Shown: positions 1 through 7,431, numbered from the stretch's first letter. The stretch is 61,051 nt of DNA from an uncultured Bacillota bacterium (GCA_947383275.1 CANDCW010000005.1:1-61051), one strand, 5' to 3'. Program-made: numbers and translations. Notes: a model not told the origin generated them from the sequence alone.

Positions 1-49
1 TGGGGCAAGATAGCGTACCATTCAAAAACGGTTACGTTATCTCACCCCA
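1..49. repeat. Imperfect inverted repeat at the left window edge
   Basis: TGGGGCAAGATAGCGTACC at the left edge faces TGGGGTGAGATAACGTAACC read on the minus strand from base 49, with a short centre. The resolvase fragment on the minus strand runs straight into this repeat and stops in it (TAA at 37-39). That is what one expects if an element end cut the recombinase, but the outer part of any such element lies outside the window. It could also be a plain hairpin. Confidence 0.5.
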
Positions 50-183
50 GCAAATGTTTGCCCAGAGACACCATTATCTATGTAGATTTCCGCAACCTCA
101 ATGTCAGGGGACAGAGCAAGGTGTGTCTCCATAATTTGACGTTGTGTTTCTAGCGAGTCACCTCGATTGCCGTTGTCCTCGAC
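37..183 (-). pseudogene. N-terminal fragment of a serine recombinase (resolvase domain)
   Basis: Forty-eight codons read on the minus strand begin VEDNGNRGDSLETQRQIM and continue to EIYIDNGVSGQTF. This is the typical start of the catalytic domain of large serine recombinases: the region after the nucleophile serine, through the SLETQ helix and the D-N-G-V-S-G strand. The first residues with the catalytic serine and everything after GQTF are missing; the frame ends in the terminal inverted repeat. It lies downstream of the C-terminal fragment of a recombinase, so the two pieces are in the reverse of the normal order. Not functional. Confidence 0.75.
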
Positions 184-191
184 CTTCCAAT

Positions 192-509
192 GGGGCAACG
201 GTAATAGACGTATTTCTTTTTCTTATAAGTGTTGACTTTGCGCGTCATACGTCCGCCGCAGGAACCGCAGACCAGTAAACCTGAGAAAAGGTAGACGGAA
301 TCTCCACCCGGAGCATATCCACCAGAGGGGTGGGGGAGTCCTCTGCTGATTTTGTATGCCAGCGGAGACAGCACCCCCAGCCGGTTCAGCTCCGCCGCGA
401 TTCGTTCTGCGCTGGCACCGTCAATGCGGCGGTGGTAAATGTCCCGCACGACCTGAGCAGCGTATTCGTCGGGTACAAGATGATTTTTGTTCTCGGGATC
501 ACGCCTAAA
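192..509 (-). pseudogene. C-terminal fragment of a serine recombinase (recombinase domain and zinc ribbon)
   Basis: The minus-strand reading contains RRDPENKNHLVPDEYAAQVV, then a helix-rich recombinase domain (AERIAAELNRLGV), then a zinc ribbon with CGSCGGRM and a later YYRCP. These are the usual middle and late parts of a large serine recombinase of Firmicutes integrative elements. The catalytic N-terminal domain is absent and the zinc ribbon is cut at about base 192, where a different recombinase start (bases 183-37) is joined in another frame. Upstream, about 50 bp separate it from the radical SAM relic. A relic of a former mobile element. Confidence 0.8.
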
Positions 510-558
510 TATAGAGTAATGTAAAAATGCTCCTGGCCAGCGGGCCAGGAGCACCACT

Positions 559-1335
559 TTAAGTACTGCGATTTTGGCACAACACAATTTCAGGACAGAT
601 GGGGCAGCCGCCCATACACGCCAGCCGGTGCTCACAATCAGGGCAGCTCTGCCTGAAATGTCTTCTAAAATCCTCAAAAACAGAGCTGTCCCACGCCTCT
701 TGGATGGTGTGAGTCTTCAGGTCCACGGCCCATCTCCGAGCTTGGTTGTCAAAACTGCACGGGAGCATCGCCATATCAGGGGTGATGTAGGCCGGCCAGC
801 GGGCGCCCTCACAGGTATCGACGCTGGCCAGGTTGATATCCACTGACTGGGCAATTAGTCCCGGGACGGAGCAGGAATCAAAGCCTATCTTATACCCATG
901 GTCACAGCCACAGGCAAGTTCAGAATTTAACCCAAGGCCCGAGGTAGTGAAGTTCGGCACGATGCCAGCGCTCCGGCAGGCATCCAGGATTTTCGCAAAG
1001 TGTTCGTGTTGGTCGGGGTCTCCACAGCCGCCCAGTGCAATTTGATAAGTGTTTCCCCTGCACTGCCGGACGATTTCCTAAAAATCCTCCAATGTCATGT
1101 TGGGTGCGCGGGCGTGGAGCCCATCCTGGTAGCACTCCACACCAGCTTCCAGGCACAGGCCGGACTGACCGTGTTTACAGTGTCCCATAATACCAATGTC
1201 CAAAAGTTCCGGGAAACATGCCATGAAAGGGTCTTCCGCTGACTCAACTCCATTTTTAATAATACCAGACCGCACATAATGGCCAGCAGCCGCATCAAAA
1301 AACGAAATAAAGTCCTTATCTTTCCGCATTTTCAT
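559..1335 (-). pseudogene. Radical SAM/SPASM protein, interrupted by one in-frame TAG
   Basis: One continuous minus-strand frame, 258 codons, with a good ribosome binding site (AGGAGG, 9 bases before the ATG at 1335). A TAG at 1080-1078 splits it after codon 85, and the same frame resumes as EIVRQCRGNTYQIALGG. The first part carries an unusual cysteine spacing (GHCKHGQSGLC, then GVECYQ) where the radical SAM cluster would bind. The last part is a SPASM-type auxiliary cluster region (CPDCEHRLACMGGCP and a final C). The jump from LGLNSELA to CGCDHGYKIGFDSC looks too short, so an internal deletion of roughly 100 residues is likely. Substrate unknown. Such enzymes often mature peptides, but no clear precursor peptide is visible. 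Confidence 0.7.
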
Positions 1336-1353
1336 ATAAAGCGGCCTCCTGGC

Positions 1354-1518
1354 TTAGTAGTTCAAGTCGCCATCCAGAGCAGAGAAGGTATCCGGCGCGG
1401 CTTCTTCCAGGGCTTGCCATAGGTCGGCGAACAAGTCTCCATTATGTACCTTGCTGACAGTATATATGGTGAGCCAAAGACTGTACAGAAACCAATGGAC
1501 AAAAGTATGACCACGAGT
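1354..1518 (-). pseudogene. Unrecognised reading-frame tail upstream of the radical SAM relic
   Basis: A minus-strand frame of 54 codons ends in TAA 19 bases before the radical SAM ATG; its last part is NGDLFADLWQALEEAAPDTF and it ends LDGDLNY. It has no ATG or GTG start with a ribosome binding site and opens after a TGA at about 1519, so it looks like the C-terminal end of a truncated gene. The acidic composition and close coupling to the radical SAM start suggest they were once co-transcribed. I do not recognise the family. Confidence 0.3.
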
Positions 1519-1583
1519 TCATAAACAAAAAAGCCAGGTCAACGTAATGTGACCCAGCTCTGTTTTGCATATCAGTGCCACAC

Positions 1584-1883
1584 CTATGGCGGGCGGCTCA
1601 TACCGTGTGCCCGGATGCTCCGCTTAGCGGCCCCGATGATCTCTGTCAGGACGATGCGCTCCAAAATGGAGCAGTCCTCCAAGAGTTCCTAAACTTCCGG
1701 GTAATATGCGGACTTGTCCGTCGTTTGGTTGCCGCTGAGCAATCGGTCCACTGTGACATCCAAGCTATCCGCCAACCGGACCAGCACAGCCAGACTGGGC
1801 GTTTTGGTTCCTCGCTCCAGATGGCTGATGTAGGGGACGGAGAGGTCCGCAAACTCCGCCAGTTTTTCCTGGGTAAAGCCTTT
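1584..1883 (-). pseudogene. C-terminal two thirds of an Xre-family HTH regulator, with an in-frame TAG
   Basis: From about base 1883 the minus strand reads KGFTQEKLAEFADLSVPYIS, then HLERGTKTPSLAVLVRLADS, which is a textbook HTH_3 (Cro/CI-type) domain starting in its first helix. The frame meets TAG at 1691-1689 after YYPEV and then continues in the same frame for 34 more codons (ELLEDCSILERIV up to SRPP) to a second TAG at 1586-1584. The missing start of this regulator has been replaced by the helicase gene upstream. Glutamine would fit at the first TAG (CAG to TAG). Inference: a deletion fused two neighbouring genes and a nonsense mutation followed. Confidence 0.7.
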
Positions 1884-3215
1884 GGATACGGGCAGCACGA
1901 TAGTGTCCCATTCGCTTCCCTGAGACTTGTGGATGGTGATGATGTAGGCAAGTCTCAATCGGGACAGTGGGTCCATGCCCTCTCTACCCCAGGCCGCTGT
2001 GCGGCCTCTGTTACACGATACACCATATAGGAGCATCCCGTCTGCTGACTTATGATAGTACGTCCCGATGTCTCCATTGCAGATACCTTGCTCCCAATCG
2101 TTTTGTAAGGCGATGACCCGGTCGCCAGTGCGGAGGAATACATCTTTTATAGTGTTCTCTTCCGTAACCGGGTTGAGGTATTCACGAAAGATTATATTCA
2201 AAGCGTCGCTGGAGAGTGGGCCGCTTCGGTTGTAGGGGGAGAGAACCTGGACATCAGCGCCGAGCCGATAGAGGTTAATACCGCCTCGGCAGATACAGTT
2301 TTGGATGGCCTTGTCATCCGTGATTGGAAGGAATCGAAAACTATCGTCAAAATGGAGGTTATCCGTTGAACGACAGGCCTCGAACTCCCGGACATTGTAG
2401 GCCAGGGCGCTGTCCCCGTCAGCCTGCCGGTGATAGCTGCTGAGCCGGATATGCGGCACGCCCAGCGCCAGCAGGTCGGGCAGCACATTGCCCGGTCCGA
2501 CGGAGAGCAGCTGGTGAGGGTCGCCAATTAGGACTACTCGGCAGGCGGGATGGACGACCGCCAGGATACCCGCCAACATCTCCAAGGTCAGCATACTCGA
2601 TTCGTCTACCACCACCAAATCGGTATAGCTCCAGTTGATTTTTTCTACCAGGAAATCATCATCCGGAATTTTACCCAAGGCGCTGTGGACGGTGCGAGCC
2701 CGCAGGCCGGTACGGTCTGTCAGGGTGCAGGCCGCCTTGCCTGTCGGTGCGCAGAGCACCACGCCCCGATTGATTACTGCCCTGTTCTCAACCAGCGCCC
2801 GGATCAGCGTGGTCTTCCCGCTGCCCGCCCCACCCAAAATGATGGACAGCCTGTGGCTCAGGGCCAACTTCACCGCCTCCCGCTGTTCCCCGGTGAGGGT
2901 GCCCTGGACGATCAGTTTCTCCGGCAGATGCGGCTCCCCCAAGTCGTTGTGGGCCAGGGCTTTCGCCACGGTGTTCTCACACTCCCAGATGTACTTCTGG
3001 TAGAGTCGGGTCCCCTCCAAATGCAGGTGGCCTTCCCTGAGCAGAAACGCCCGGTTCGAGCGAAACTGGTCGTAGGTCAGGGCCTTGTGATTGCGCCTGC
3101 TGAAGCGGTAGAGCTGGTCGCTGGAAACATAGGCGTCCCCGTTCATGGTCAGCGTCTCCATGTCGTCCAGCAGGTACTGTCCCTGGAGGTCTTTTTCATA
3201 TGTTCTTCTTTTCAC
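1689..3215 (-). CDS. RecD-like SF1 helicase fused at its C-terminus to an Xre HTH fragment
   Basis: About 508 codons from a GTG at 3215, chosen because AGGAAGAG lies just upstream; a TTG at 3245 is also in frame. Counting from that TTG, residues 138-146 are the Walker A motif (GGAGSGKTT), VVVDESSM at 211-218 is motif II, GDPHQL at 241-246 is motif III, and ITIHKSQGSEWD near 436-447 is motif VI. This is the RecD2/TraA-type helicase core. From residue 455 the sequence changes abruptly to an Xre DNA-binding domain, so the helicase end is lost exactly after motif VI. Such helicases ride on conjugative elements. Whether the chimera is made or active is unknown; I regard it as a deletion product. 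Confidence 0.75.
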   Translation of the reverse strand: MKRRTYEKDLQGQYLLDDMETLTMNGDAYVSSDQLYRFSRRNHKALTYDQFRSNRAFLLREGHLHLEGTRLYQKYIWECENTVAKALAHNDLGEPHLPEKLIVQGTLTGEQREAVKLALSHRLSIILGGAGSGKTTLIRALVENRAVINRGVVLCAPTGKAACTLTDRTGLRARTVHSALGKIPDDDFLVEKINWSYTDLVVVDESSMLTLEMLAGILAVVHPACRVVLIGDPHQLLSVGPGNVLPDLLALGVPHIRLSSYHRQADGDSALAYNVREFEACRSTDNLHFDDSFRFLPITDDKAIQNCICRGGINLYRLGADVQVLSPYNRSGPLSSDALNIIFREYLNPVTEENTIKDVFLRTGDRVIALQNDWEQGICNGDIGTYYHKSADGMLLYGVSCNRGRTAAWGREGMDPLSRLRLAYIITIHKSQGSEWDTIVLPVSKGFTQEKLAEFADLSVPYISHLERGTKTPSLAVLVRLADSLDVTVDRLLSGNQTTDKSAYYPEV

Positions 3216-3237
3216 TGTGTCTCTTCCTTTCTTGTGG

Positions 3238-3277
3238 GAAAACAAAACACCATGCAGGTCAAGGACCTACATGGTGT
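3238..3277 (-). terminator. Hairpin with U-run just upstream of the helicase chimera
   Basis: ACACCATG at 3247-3254 pairs with CATGGTGT at 3270-3277, and AGGTC with GGACCT inside it. Read on the minus strand the stem is followed by TTTTGTTTT, as in an intrinsic terminator. It lies about 25 bases before the GTG start, so it could be an attenuator of the helicase gene or the end of an upstream transcript. Confidence 0.6.
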
Positions 3278-3552
3278 CAGGAGAGACATGAGATGGAGCG
3301 GTCCAACCGCAGGATTTTTCTTGCGTATTTCCCTGAAAAAGGGTATACTGGTCCTGCGGTGTGGACGCTGTCCATTGTGTAGGTGGTCGGTTCACCTGCG
3401 CAGGTGCAGAGGAGGTGCGAACTCCTTTGCACTGCCGTATTTTGTTTTCGGTGCCAGTAGGTACGTGCTTCCGGTTTGGAAAATTTTGCTTTGTCTCTAA
3501 CGTAACATCTCCTTTCTGACCGCAGCCTCAGCGGCCTTATTTTGCCGGGAAT
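3278..3552. other. Non-coding stretch of the island
   Basis: No convincing gene. It holds two short palindromes, TGGACAGCGTCCA (read on the minus strand, near 3363-3375) and CACCTGCGCAGGTG at 3393-3406, and otherwise looks like the leader region of a former element. Confidence 0.4.
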
Positions 3553-3566
3553 TTGATTGGAAAAAG

Positions 3567-3624
3567 AATAAGGACAAGTCCGATTCTCCTTGAGTTTCAA
3601 GGGGGTTCCGGATTTGTCCTTATT
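3567..3624. repeat. Long imperfect hairpin next to the integrase stub
   Basis: AATAAGGACAAGTCCG at 3567-3582 pairs with CCGGATTTGTCCTTATT at 3608-3624 (one mismatch and one bulge), and CTTGA with TCAAG inside. On the minus strand the stem is followed by CTTTTTCC, so it may act as a terminator. The integrase homology begins directly after it, so it may mark a recombination junction instead. Confidence 0.6.
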
Positions 3625-3636
3625 ATAACATATGGG

Positions 3637-3825
3637 CACACGTGTGCTTCATTATTGCTAAAAAACGGTGTGGCCATGAAAGAAATCCAGGAGTGGCTGG
3701 GGCATAGCGATTTCTCTACGACAGCTAATACCTATGCTCACCTGGACACAGCGGCGAAAAACACATCTGCTACAAGGATGAGCAAGGCAATCAGTATCTC
3801 TCCCGGCATACAAGCCAGCCTGTGA
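3637..3825 (+). pseudogene. int: C-terminal stub of a tyrosine recombinase/integrase
   Basis: The plus-strand frame reads HTCASLLLKNGVAMKEIQEW, then LGHSDFSTTANTYAHLDTAA and ends at QASL. This is the end of the catalytic domain of phage/ICE integrases: the LGHS box and the nucleophile tyrosine in TYAHL are intact. The catalytic HxxR box, which should lie directly before HTCAS, and the whole N-terminal part are missing. The stub is immediately downstream of the hairpin at 3567-3624 and about 110 bp from the 3' end of tRNA-Leu, the classic place for the integrase of an element inserted in a tRNA gene. Confidence 0.85.
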
Positions 3826-3839
3826 AAATAAGGCGCAAT

Positions 3840-3875
3840 AGGAGAGAACTCAGGAGAGAACTCAGGAGAGAACTC
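3840..3875. repeat. Three perfect 12-bp tandem repeats beside tRNA-Leu
   Basis: AGGAGAGAACTC occurs three times without a gap, between the integrase stub and the tRNA terminator. Direct repeats of this sort flank attachment sites and can be arm sites for integrase, but slipped-strand expansion is also possible. Confidence 0.9.
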
Positions 3876-3888
3876 CCCAAACGGCAAG

Positions 3889-3920
3889 AAAAAACCGGGT
3901 CTCTCAAAACCGAGAAACCC
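3889..3920 (-). terminator. Intrinsic terminator of tRNA-Leu
   Basis: On the minus strand GGGTTTCTCG pairs with GAGAGACCC across a short loop and is followed by GGTTTTTTCTT. It lies just downstream of the tRNA 3' end. Confidence 0.85.
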
Positions 3921-3932
3921 AGTCATTCCAAG

Positions 3933-4019
3933 TGGTGCCGGTGGGGGGACTCGAACCCCCACGATGTCGCCATCGGCGGATTTTGAATCCGCTACGTCTA
4001 CCAATTCCATCACACCGGC
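3933..4019 (-). tRNA. tRNA-Leu (anticodon CAA)
   Basis: The acceptor stem GCCGGTG (4019-4013) pairs with CACCGGC (3943-3937), followed by A and an encoded CCA (3935-3933). The anticodon arm GCGGA-TTCAAAA-TCCGC gives anticodon CAA, reading UUG. A long variable arm (GATGGCGACATC) and a GGTTCGAGTCC T-arm are as expected for leucine. The length of 87 bases includes CCA. Its 3' end borders the decayed island, making it the probable attachment site. Confidence 0.97.
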
Positions 4020-4032
4020 AGGTTCAGGGAAT

Positions 4033-4061
4033 ATTATACACGAAAATTCCTCGCTTGGCAA
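4033..4061 (-). promoter_or_regulatory. Promoter of tRNA-Leu
   Basis: Minus strand TTGCCA (4061-4056), 17-base spacer, TATAAT (4038-4033), placed about 14 bases before the tRNA 5' end. Confidence 0.85.
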
Positions 4062-4197
4062 GAGTAACTTTTTCTCTTTATCAGTACAAAAAATGTCAAG
4101 GGTTAAATGTAGAAAAATTCAAAGCGCTTTTTTGTGCAATATCTACAAAATCAATTCAACACCCCTAACCCACGCCTCCTGGGCAAGCTCCAGCAGC

Positions 4198-4225
4198 AAC
4201 CGCCCGGCTGAGCGGCCGGGCGGTT
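4198..4225 (-). terminator. Terminator-like hairpin after the surface protein gene
   Basis: AACCGCCCGGC at 4198-4208 faces GCCGGGCGGTT at 4215-4225, ten bases after the stop codon. The stem is very stable but the U-run is poor, so its strength as a terminator is uncertain. Confidence 0.65.
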
Positions 4226-4235
4226 AGTTTGGTCG

Positions 4236-7200
4236 TTATTTCACATGGACAAAACAATATTCCTCCGCCTGCGAGCCATCCGCCATGGTGACGCGGCAGG
4301 TGATGCGGGCATTTCCGCTCTGCTTGGACGTAAAGCGGACGCCGGGGTTTCCGTCCACATCCCGCTCCTCCAAACTGAGGATGCTGGGGTCATCCACACT
4401 CCAGGAGACGTCGTAGTCCTGGCCGTAGAATTTGCTGCTGCTAAACACATAGAGGGCAGTGGTTCCATATGAGTCGTCATCCATGCTCAGGGCAAGGCAG
4501 CTGAGGTCGATTTTGTCCTCCAGGCGCACAACCCTGACCGTCACCCGCTGTGACTGCCCGTTGTAGTGGGCCGTCACATAGCCGGTACCCGTCTGCTGCC
4601 CTTTGGAGGAGACTATGCCATTTCGCAGGGACAGCAGCTCAGGAGACTCGTTGGTCCATTCCAGCCCAGCGTTAATGCTCCGGAGCGCTCCGTCGGCATC
4701 CTCCGTGTAAGCGCTTAAACGCAGGCTGCTTCCGGTGCTGATGGTCTCGATAGAGCGGGAAACGCGGAGGGGCAGCTGGGCGTTCTCGTTGTTTCCGGCG
4801 TCAGTGCCGGGCTCACGCCCGTCGTCCTTGTTTGCGGGTTCGCTCACGGTAATGGTGATCTTGCCGCTTACGCCGTTGGAGGCGGTCGCAGTGATGGTGG
4901 CAGTGCCGGCGGACAGTGCGGTAACACGCCCGCTGCTGTTGATGGAAGCCACGCTGTCATCGCTGGAAGCCCAGCTCACGCTCTTGTCGGCGGCATCGCT
5001 GGGGGCAACCGTGGAGGAAACCGTTGTGGTGCCTCCCACCGTAAGCTCTGTCTTCCCGGCGCGCAGGCTGATGCTGGCGACTTCCTTTTGGGCGGGAGTC
5101 GTGGGTGTCGAGGTTCCGCCCGGACGGCCCACAAACATCTGCACCCAGCAGTAGCGGTACTGGCCTCCTGTCGCGTAGCCCACGCCAATGTGGGTGTAGT
5201 CCTTATTCAGGATATTGGCCCGGTGCCCAGGGGAGTTCATCCACTGCTCCACCGTCGCAGCTGCGGTGGAGTTGCCAGCGGCAATGTTCTCACCGTAGGT
5301 GTAAGCGCCCCGGCTGGCCCCGGTTTCATCCAGGGCGGTAAAGCAGGAGCTGCCGTCCGGACGGGTGTGGGAAAACAGGGTAACCGCCTCAGGGGCCCGG
5401 ATAGCTGCGGCCCGATCCAGCGCGTCGAAGGTCTCCAAGGCGGGCAGGCCCTCCTTGGCCCGCTCCACGTTGGTCAGGCGGACCACCTCGTCAATCAGCG
5501 CCTTGGGATCCTGCGCAGCCGGGGCGGCAACCGTAATGACGGCGGTCCCCTTCACGCCGTTGCCGGCAGTGGCGGTGATGGTAGCGGTACCGGCAGACAG
5601 GGCCGTAATCTGGCCGTTGCTGTTGATAGAAGCCACACCGCTGTCGCTGGAGGTCCAGGCCACCGTCTTATCGGCGGCATCACTGGGGGTAATCACTGCG
5701 GTAGCGACGGTCGTATCCTTCACGGTCAGGGCCGTCTTAGGAATCTGGATTGTCACCTTGGTTACCGGCTTCTCACTGGCCGTCACCGTGATGGTCAGAG
5801 AGCCCTTCACGCCGTTGGAGGCCGTGGCGGTAATGGTGGCGGTACCGGCAGACAGCGCCGTAATCTGGCCGCTGCTGCTGACAGAGGCCACCTTGCTGTT
5901 GCTGGAGCTCCAGGTCACCGTCTTATCGGTGGCGTTGCTGGGGGCCACAGCAGCGGTTGCGGTGGTGGTACCGTTGACCGCCAGCGTATTCTGAGGAATG
6001 CTCACCGTCACCTTGGTCACCGGCTTTTCACCGGCTGTTGCCGGCCGCCCCACAAACATCTGCACCCAGTAGCAGCGGTACTGGCCCCCCGTTGCGTAGC
6101 CCACGCCGATGTGGGTGTAGTCCTTATTCAGGATGTTGGCCCGGTGCCCGGGGGAATTCATCCACTGCTCCACCGTAGCCGCAGCTGTGGAGTTGCCGGC
6201 GGCGATATTTTCACCGTAGGTATAAGCGCCCTGGCTGGCCCCGGTCTTGTCCAGGGCGGTAAAGCAGGAGCTGCCGTCCGGACGGGTGTGAGAGAACAGG
6301 GTAACGATCTCAGGGGCCCGGATGGCTGCGGCCTGATCCAGCGTATCAAAGGTCTCCAGGGCGGGCAGGCCCTCCTTGGCCCGCTCCACATTGGTCAGAC
6401 GGACCACCTCGTCGATGAGCGCCTTGGGGTCTTGGGAGGAGGCGGAGGCGGTCACGGTCACGGAAGCCGAACCCTTTACGCCGTTGGAGGCCGTGGCGGT
6501 GATGGTGGCGCTGCCGGCGGACAGGGCGGTAATCCGGCCGCTGCTGCTGACAGAAGCCACACCGCTGTTGCTGGAGCTCCAGATTACCGACTTGTCGGCG
6601 GCATCGCTGGGCGCGACGGTAACGGTAGCGGTGGTGGTATCCTTGACGGCCAGGGTGGTCTTAGGGATGCTGACCGTCACCTTTGTCACCGGCTTAGGGA
6701 CCGCAGTCTGGGCGGGATCCAGCTTTGTCCGCTCCACCAGATTGGTAAGCTGGCACAAAATGACGGAAACTTCCGCCCGGGTAATGCTGTTGCCGCCGTT
6801 AAAGCGGTGGCTGTTGTCGCCGGTAAGCGTGCCGGCCCGGTACCACTTGTAAACGGTGCTGCCATAGTCGCCGCCCTCGGACAGGTCCGGGACGTAGCCG
6901 TCCGGCAGGGTGTTGATTGCCTTCATCTGGTCATCGGGGACCGCCTTGTCCAAAATGGTAACCATCTCATACCGGGTGGCGTCCCGGTCGATGGCAGACA
7001 GGGGAACCTGGTCCGCCGTAAAGATGCCGTTGTCCAGGCAGTACTGGTAGTAGGGCATGTACCAGGCCCCGGAAGCCTGGGGCAGGCTTTTGTTGTAATT
7101 CCGGCTGTGCACCTGATAGGCCAGCACCGCAGCCTGGGCCAGGGTCAGGTGTCCGTCGGGGGCAAAGGTACCGTCCCCCATTCCGTTCATCATGCCCGCA

Positions 7201-7352
7201 TCCACAATTTTATCCGTAAAGGGCTTGAACCACTGGCCCTCACGCACATCGGAAAAGCTCTGGGCCGCCAGCGCTCCAGGAGCCAGCCCTGCGGCAAGGG
7301 TCAGCGCGCAGAACGCGGACACCAGCTTTCTTGCAAGACGATGGGTTTTCAC
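4236..7352 (-). CDS. Surface protein with SLH domains, Ig-like repeats and two CAP domains
   Basis: The best start is GTG at 7352 with AAGAAGG nine bases upstream; an ATG at 7361 sits too close to it. From the GTG the protein has 1,038 residues: a signal peptide (about 1-30, ending ALAAQS), SLH cell-wall anchoring repeats (about 32-205, beginning FSDVREGQWF), a BIG_2 Ig-like domain (222-303), a CAP/SCP domain (308-437), two BIG_2 domains (445-609), a second CAP domain (614-744), a fourth BIG_2 (757-837) and a C-terminal region of about 200 residues with a further Ig-like fold. Each CAP domain shows FSHTRPDG, YTYGENIAAG and SPGHRANIL. It probably sits in the cell envelope; the CAP function is unknown. 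It is monocistronic with its own promoter. Confidence 0.9.
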   Translation of the reverse strand: MKTHRLARKLVSAFCALTLAAGLAPGALAAQSFSDVREGQWFKPFTDKIVDAGMMNGMGDGTFAPDGHLTLAQAAVLAYQVHSRNYNKSLPQASGAWYMPYYQYCLDNGIFTADQVPLSAIDRDATRYEMVTILDKAVPDDQMKAINTLPDGYVPDLSEGGDYGSTVYKWYRAGTLTGDNSHRFNGGNSITRAEVSVILCQLTNLVERTKLDPAQTAVPKPVTKVTVSIPKTTLAVKDTTTATVTVAPSDAADKSVIWSSSNSGVASVSSSGRITALSAGSATITATASNGVKGSASVTVTASASSQDPKALIDEVVRLTNVERAKEGLPALETFDTLDQAAAIRAPEIVTLFSHTRPDGSSCFTALDKTGASQGAYTYGENIAAGNSTAAATVEQWMNSPGHRANILNKDYTHIGVGYATGGQYRCYWVQMFVGRPATAGEKPVTKVTVSIPQNTLAVNGTTTATAAVAPSNATDKTVTWSSSNSKVASVSSSGQITALSAGTATITATASNGVKGSLTITVTASEKPVTKVTIQIPKTALTVKDTTVATAVITPSDAADKTVAWTSSDSGVASINSNGQITALSAGTATITATAGNGVKGTAVITVAAPAAQDPKALIDEVVRLTNVERAKEGLPALETFDALDRAAAIRAPEAVTLFSHTRPDGSSCFTALDETGASRGAYTYGENIAAGNSTAAATVEQWMNSPGHRANILNKDYTHIGVGYATGGQYRYCWVQMFVGRPGGTSTPTTPAQKEVASISLRAGKTELTVGGTTTVSSTVAPSDAADKSVSWASSDDSVASINSSGRVTALSAGTATITATASNGVSGKITITVSEPANKDDGREPGTDAGNNENAQLPLRVSRSIETISTGSSLRLSAYTEDADGALRSINAGLEWTNESPELLSLRNGIVSSKGQQTGTGYVTAHYNGQSQRVTVRVVRLEDKIDLSCLALSMDDDSYGTTALYVFSSSKFYGQDYDVSWSVDDPSILSLEERDVDGNPGVRFTSKQSGNARITCRVTMADGSQAEEYCFVHVK
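5121..5513. repeat. Duplicated CAP-domain segment, copy 2
   Basis: The DNA for the second CAP domain matches the copy at 6042-6431 at roughly nine of ten bases by eye, including long identical runs. This indicates recent internal duplication or gene conversion. Confidence 0.85.
6042..6431. repeat. Duplicated CAP-domain segment, copy 1
   Basis: Partner of 5121-5513. Differences are mostly silent; one is a codon swap, GQYRCYWVQ here against GQYRYCWVQ in the other copy. Confidence 0.85.
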
Positions 7353-7431
7353 AGTAATCATCCTTCTTTCCGTAAAATCTCCTCATGGCTAAGGGACTTA
7401 TGACATATGTCCCGCGCCCACACCGTTCATT

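Noticed and set aside
1078..1080. TAG in the radical SAM gene as a pyrrolysine codon.
   Set aside because: No pylT, pylS or methylamine methyltransferase genes are seen, the context is not that of a known pyrrolysine protein, and TAG is a normal stop in neighbouring genes.
559..1518. A working peptide-maturation (RiPP) system.
   Set aside because: The radical SAM gene carries a nonsense codon and a probable internal deletion, and no intact precursor, protease or exporter is nearby.
3637..3825. A functional integrase.
   Set aside because: The whole N-terminal half and the catalytic HxxR box are absent; only the last part of the catalytic domain remains.
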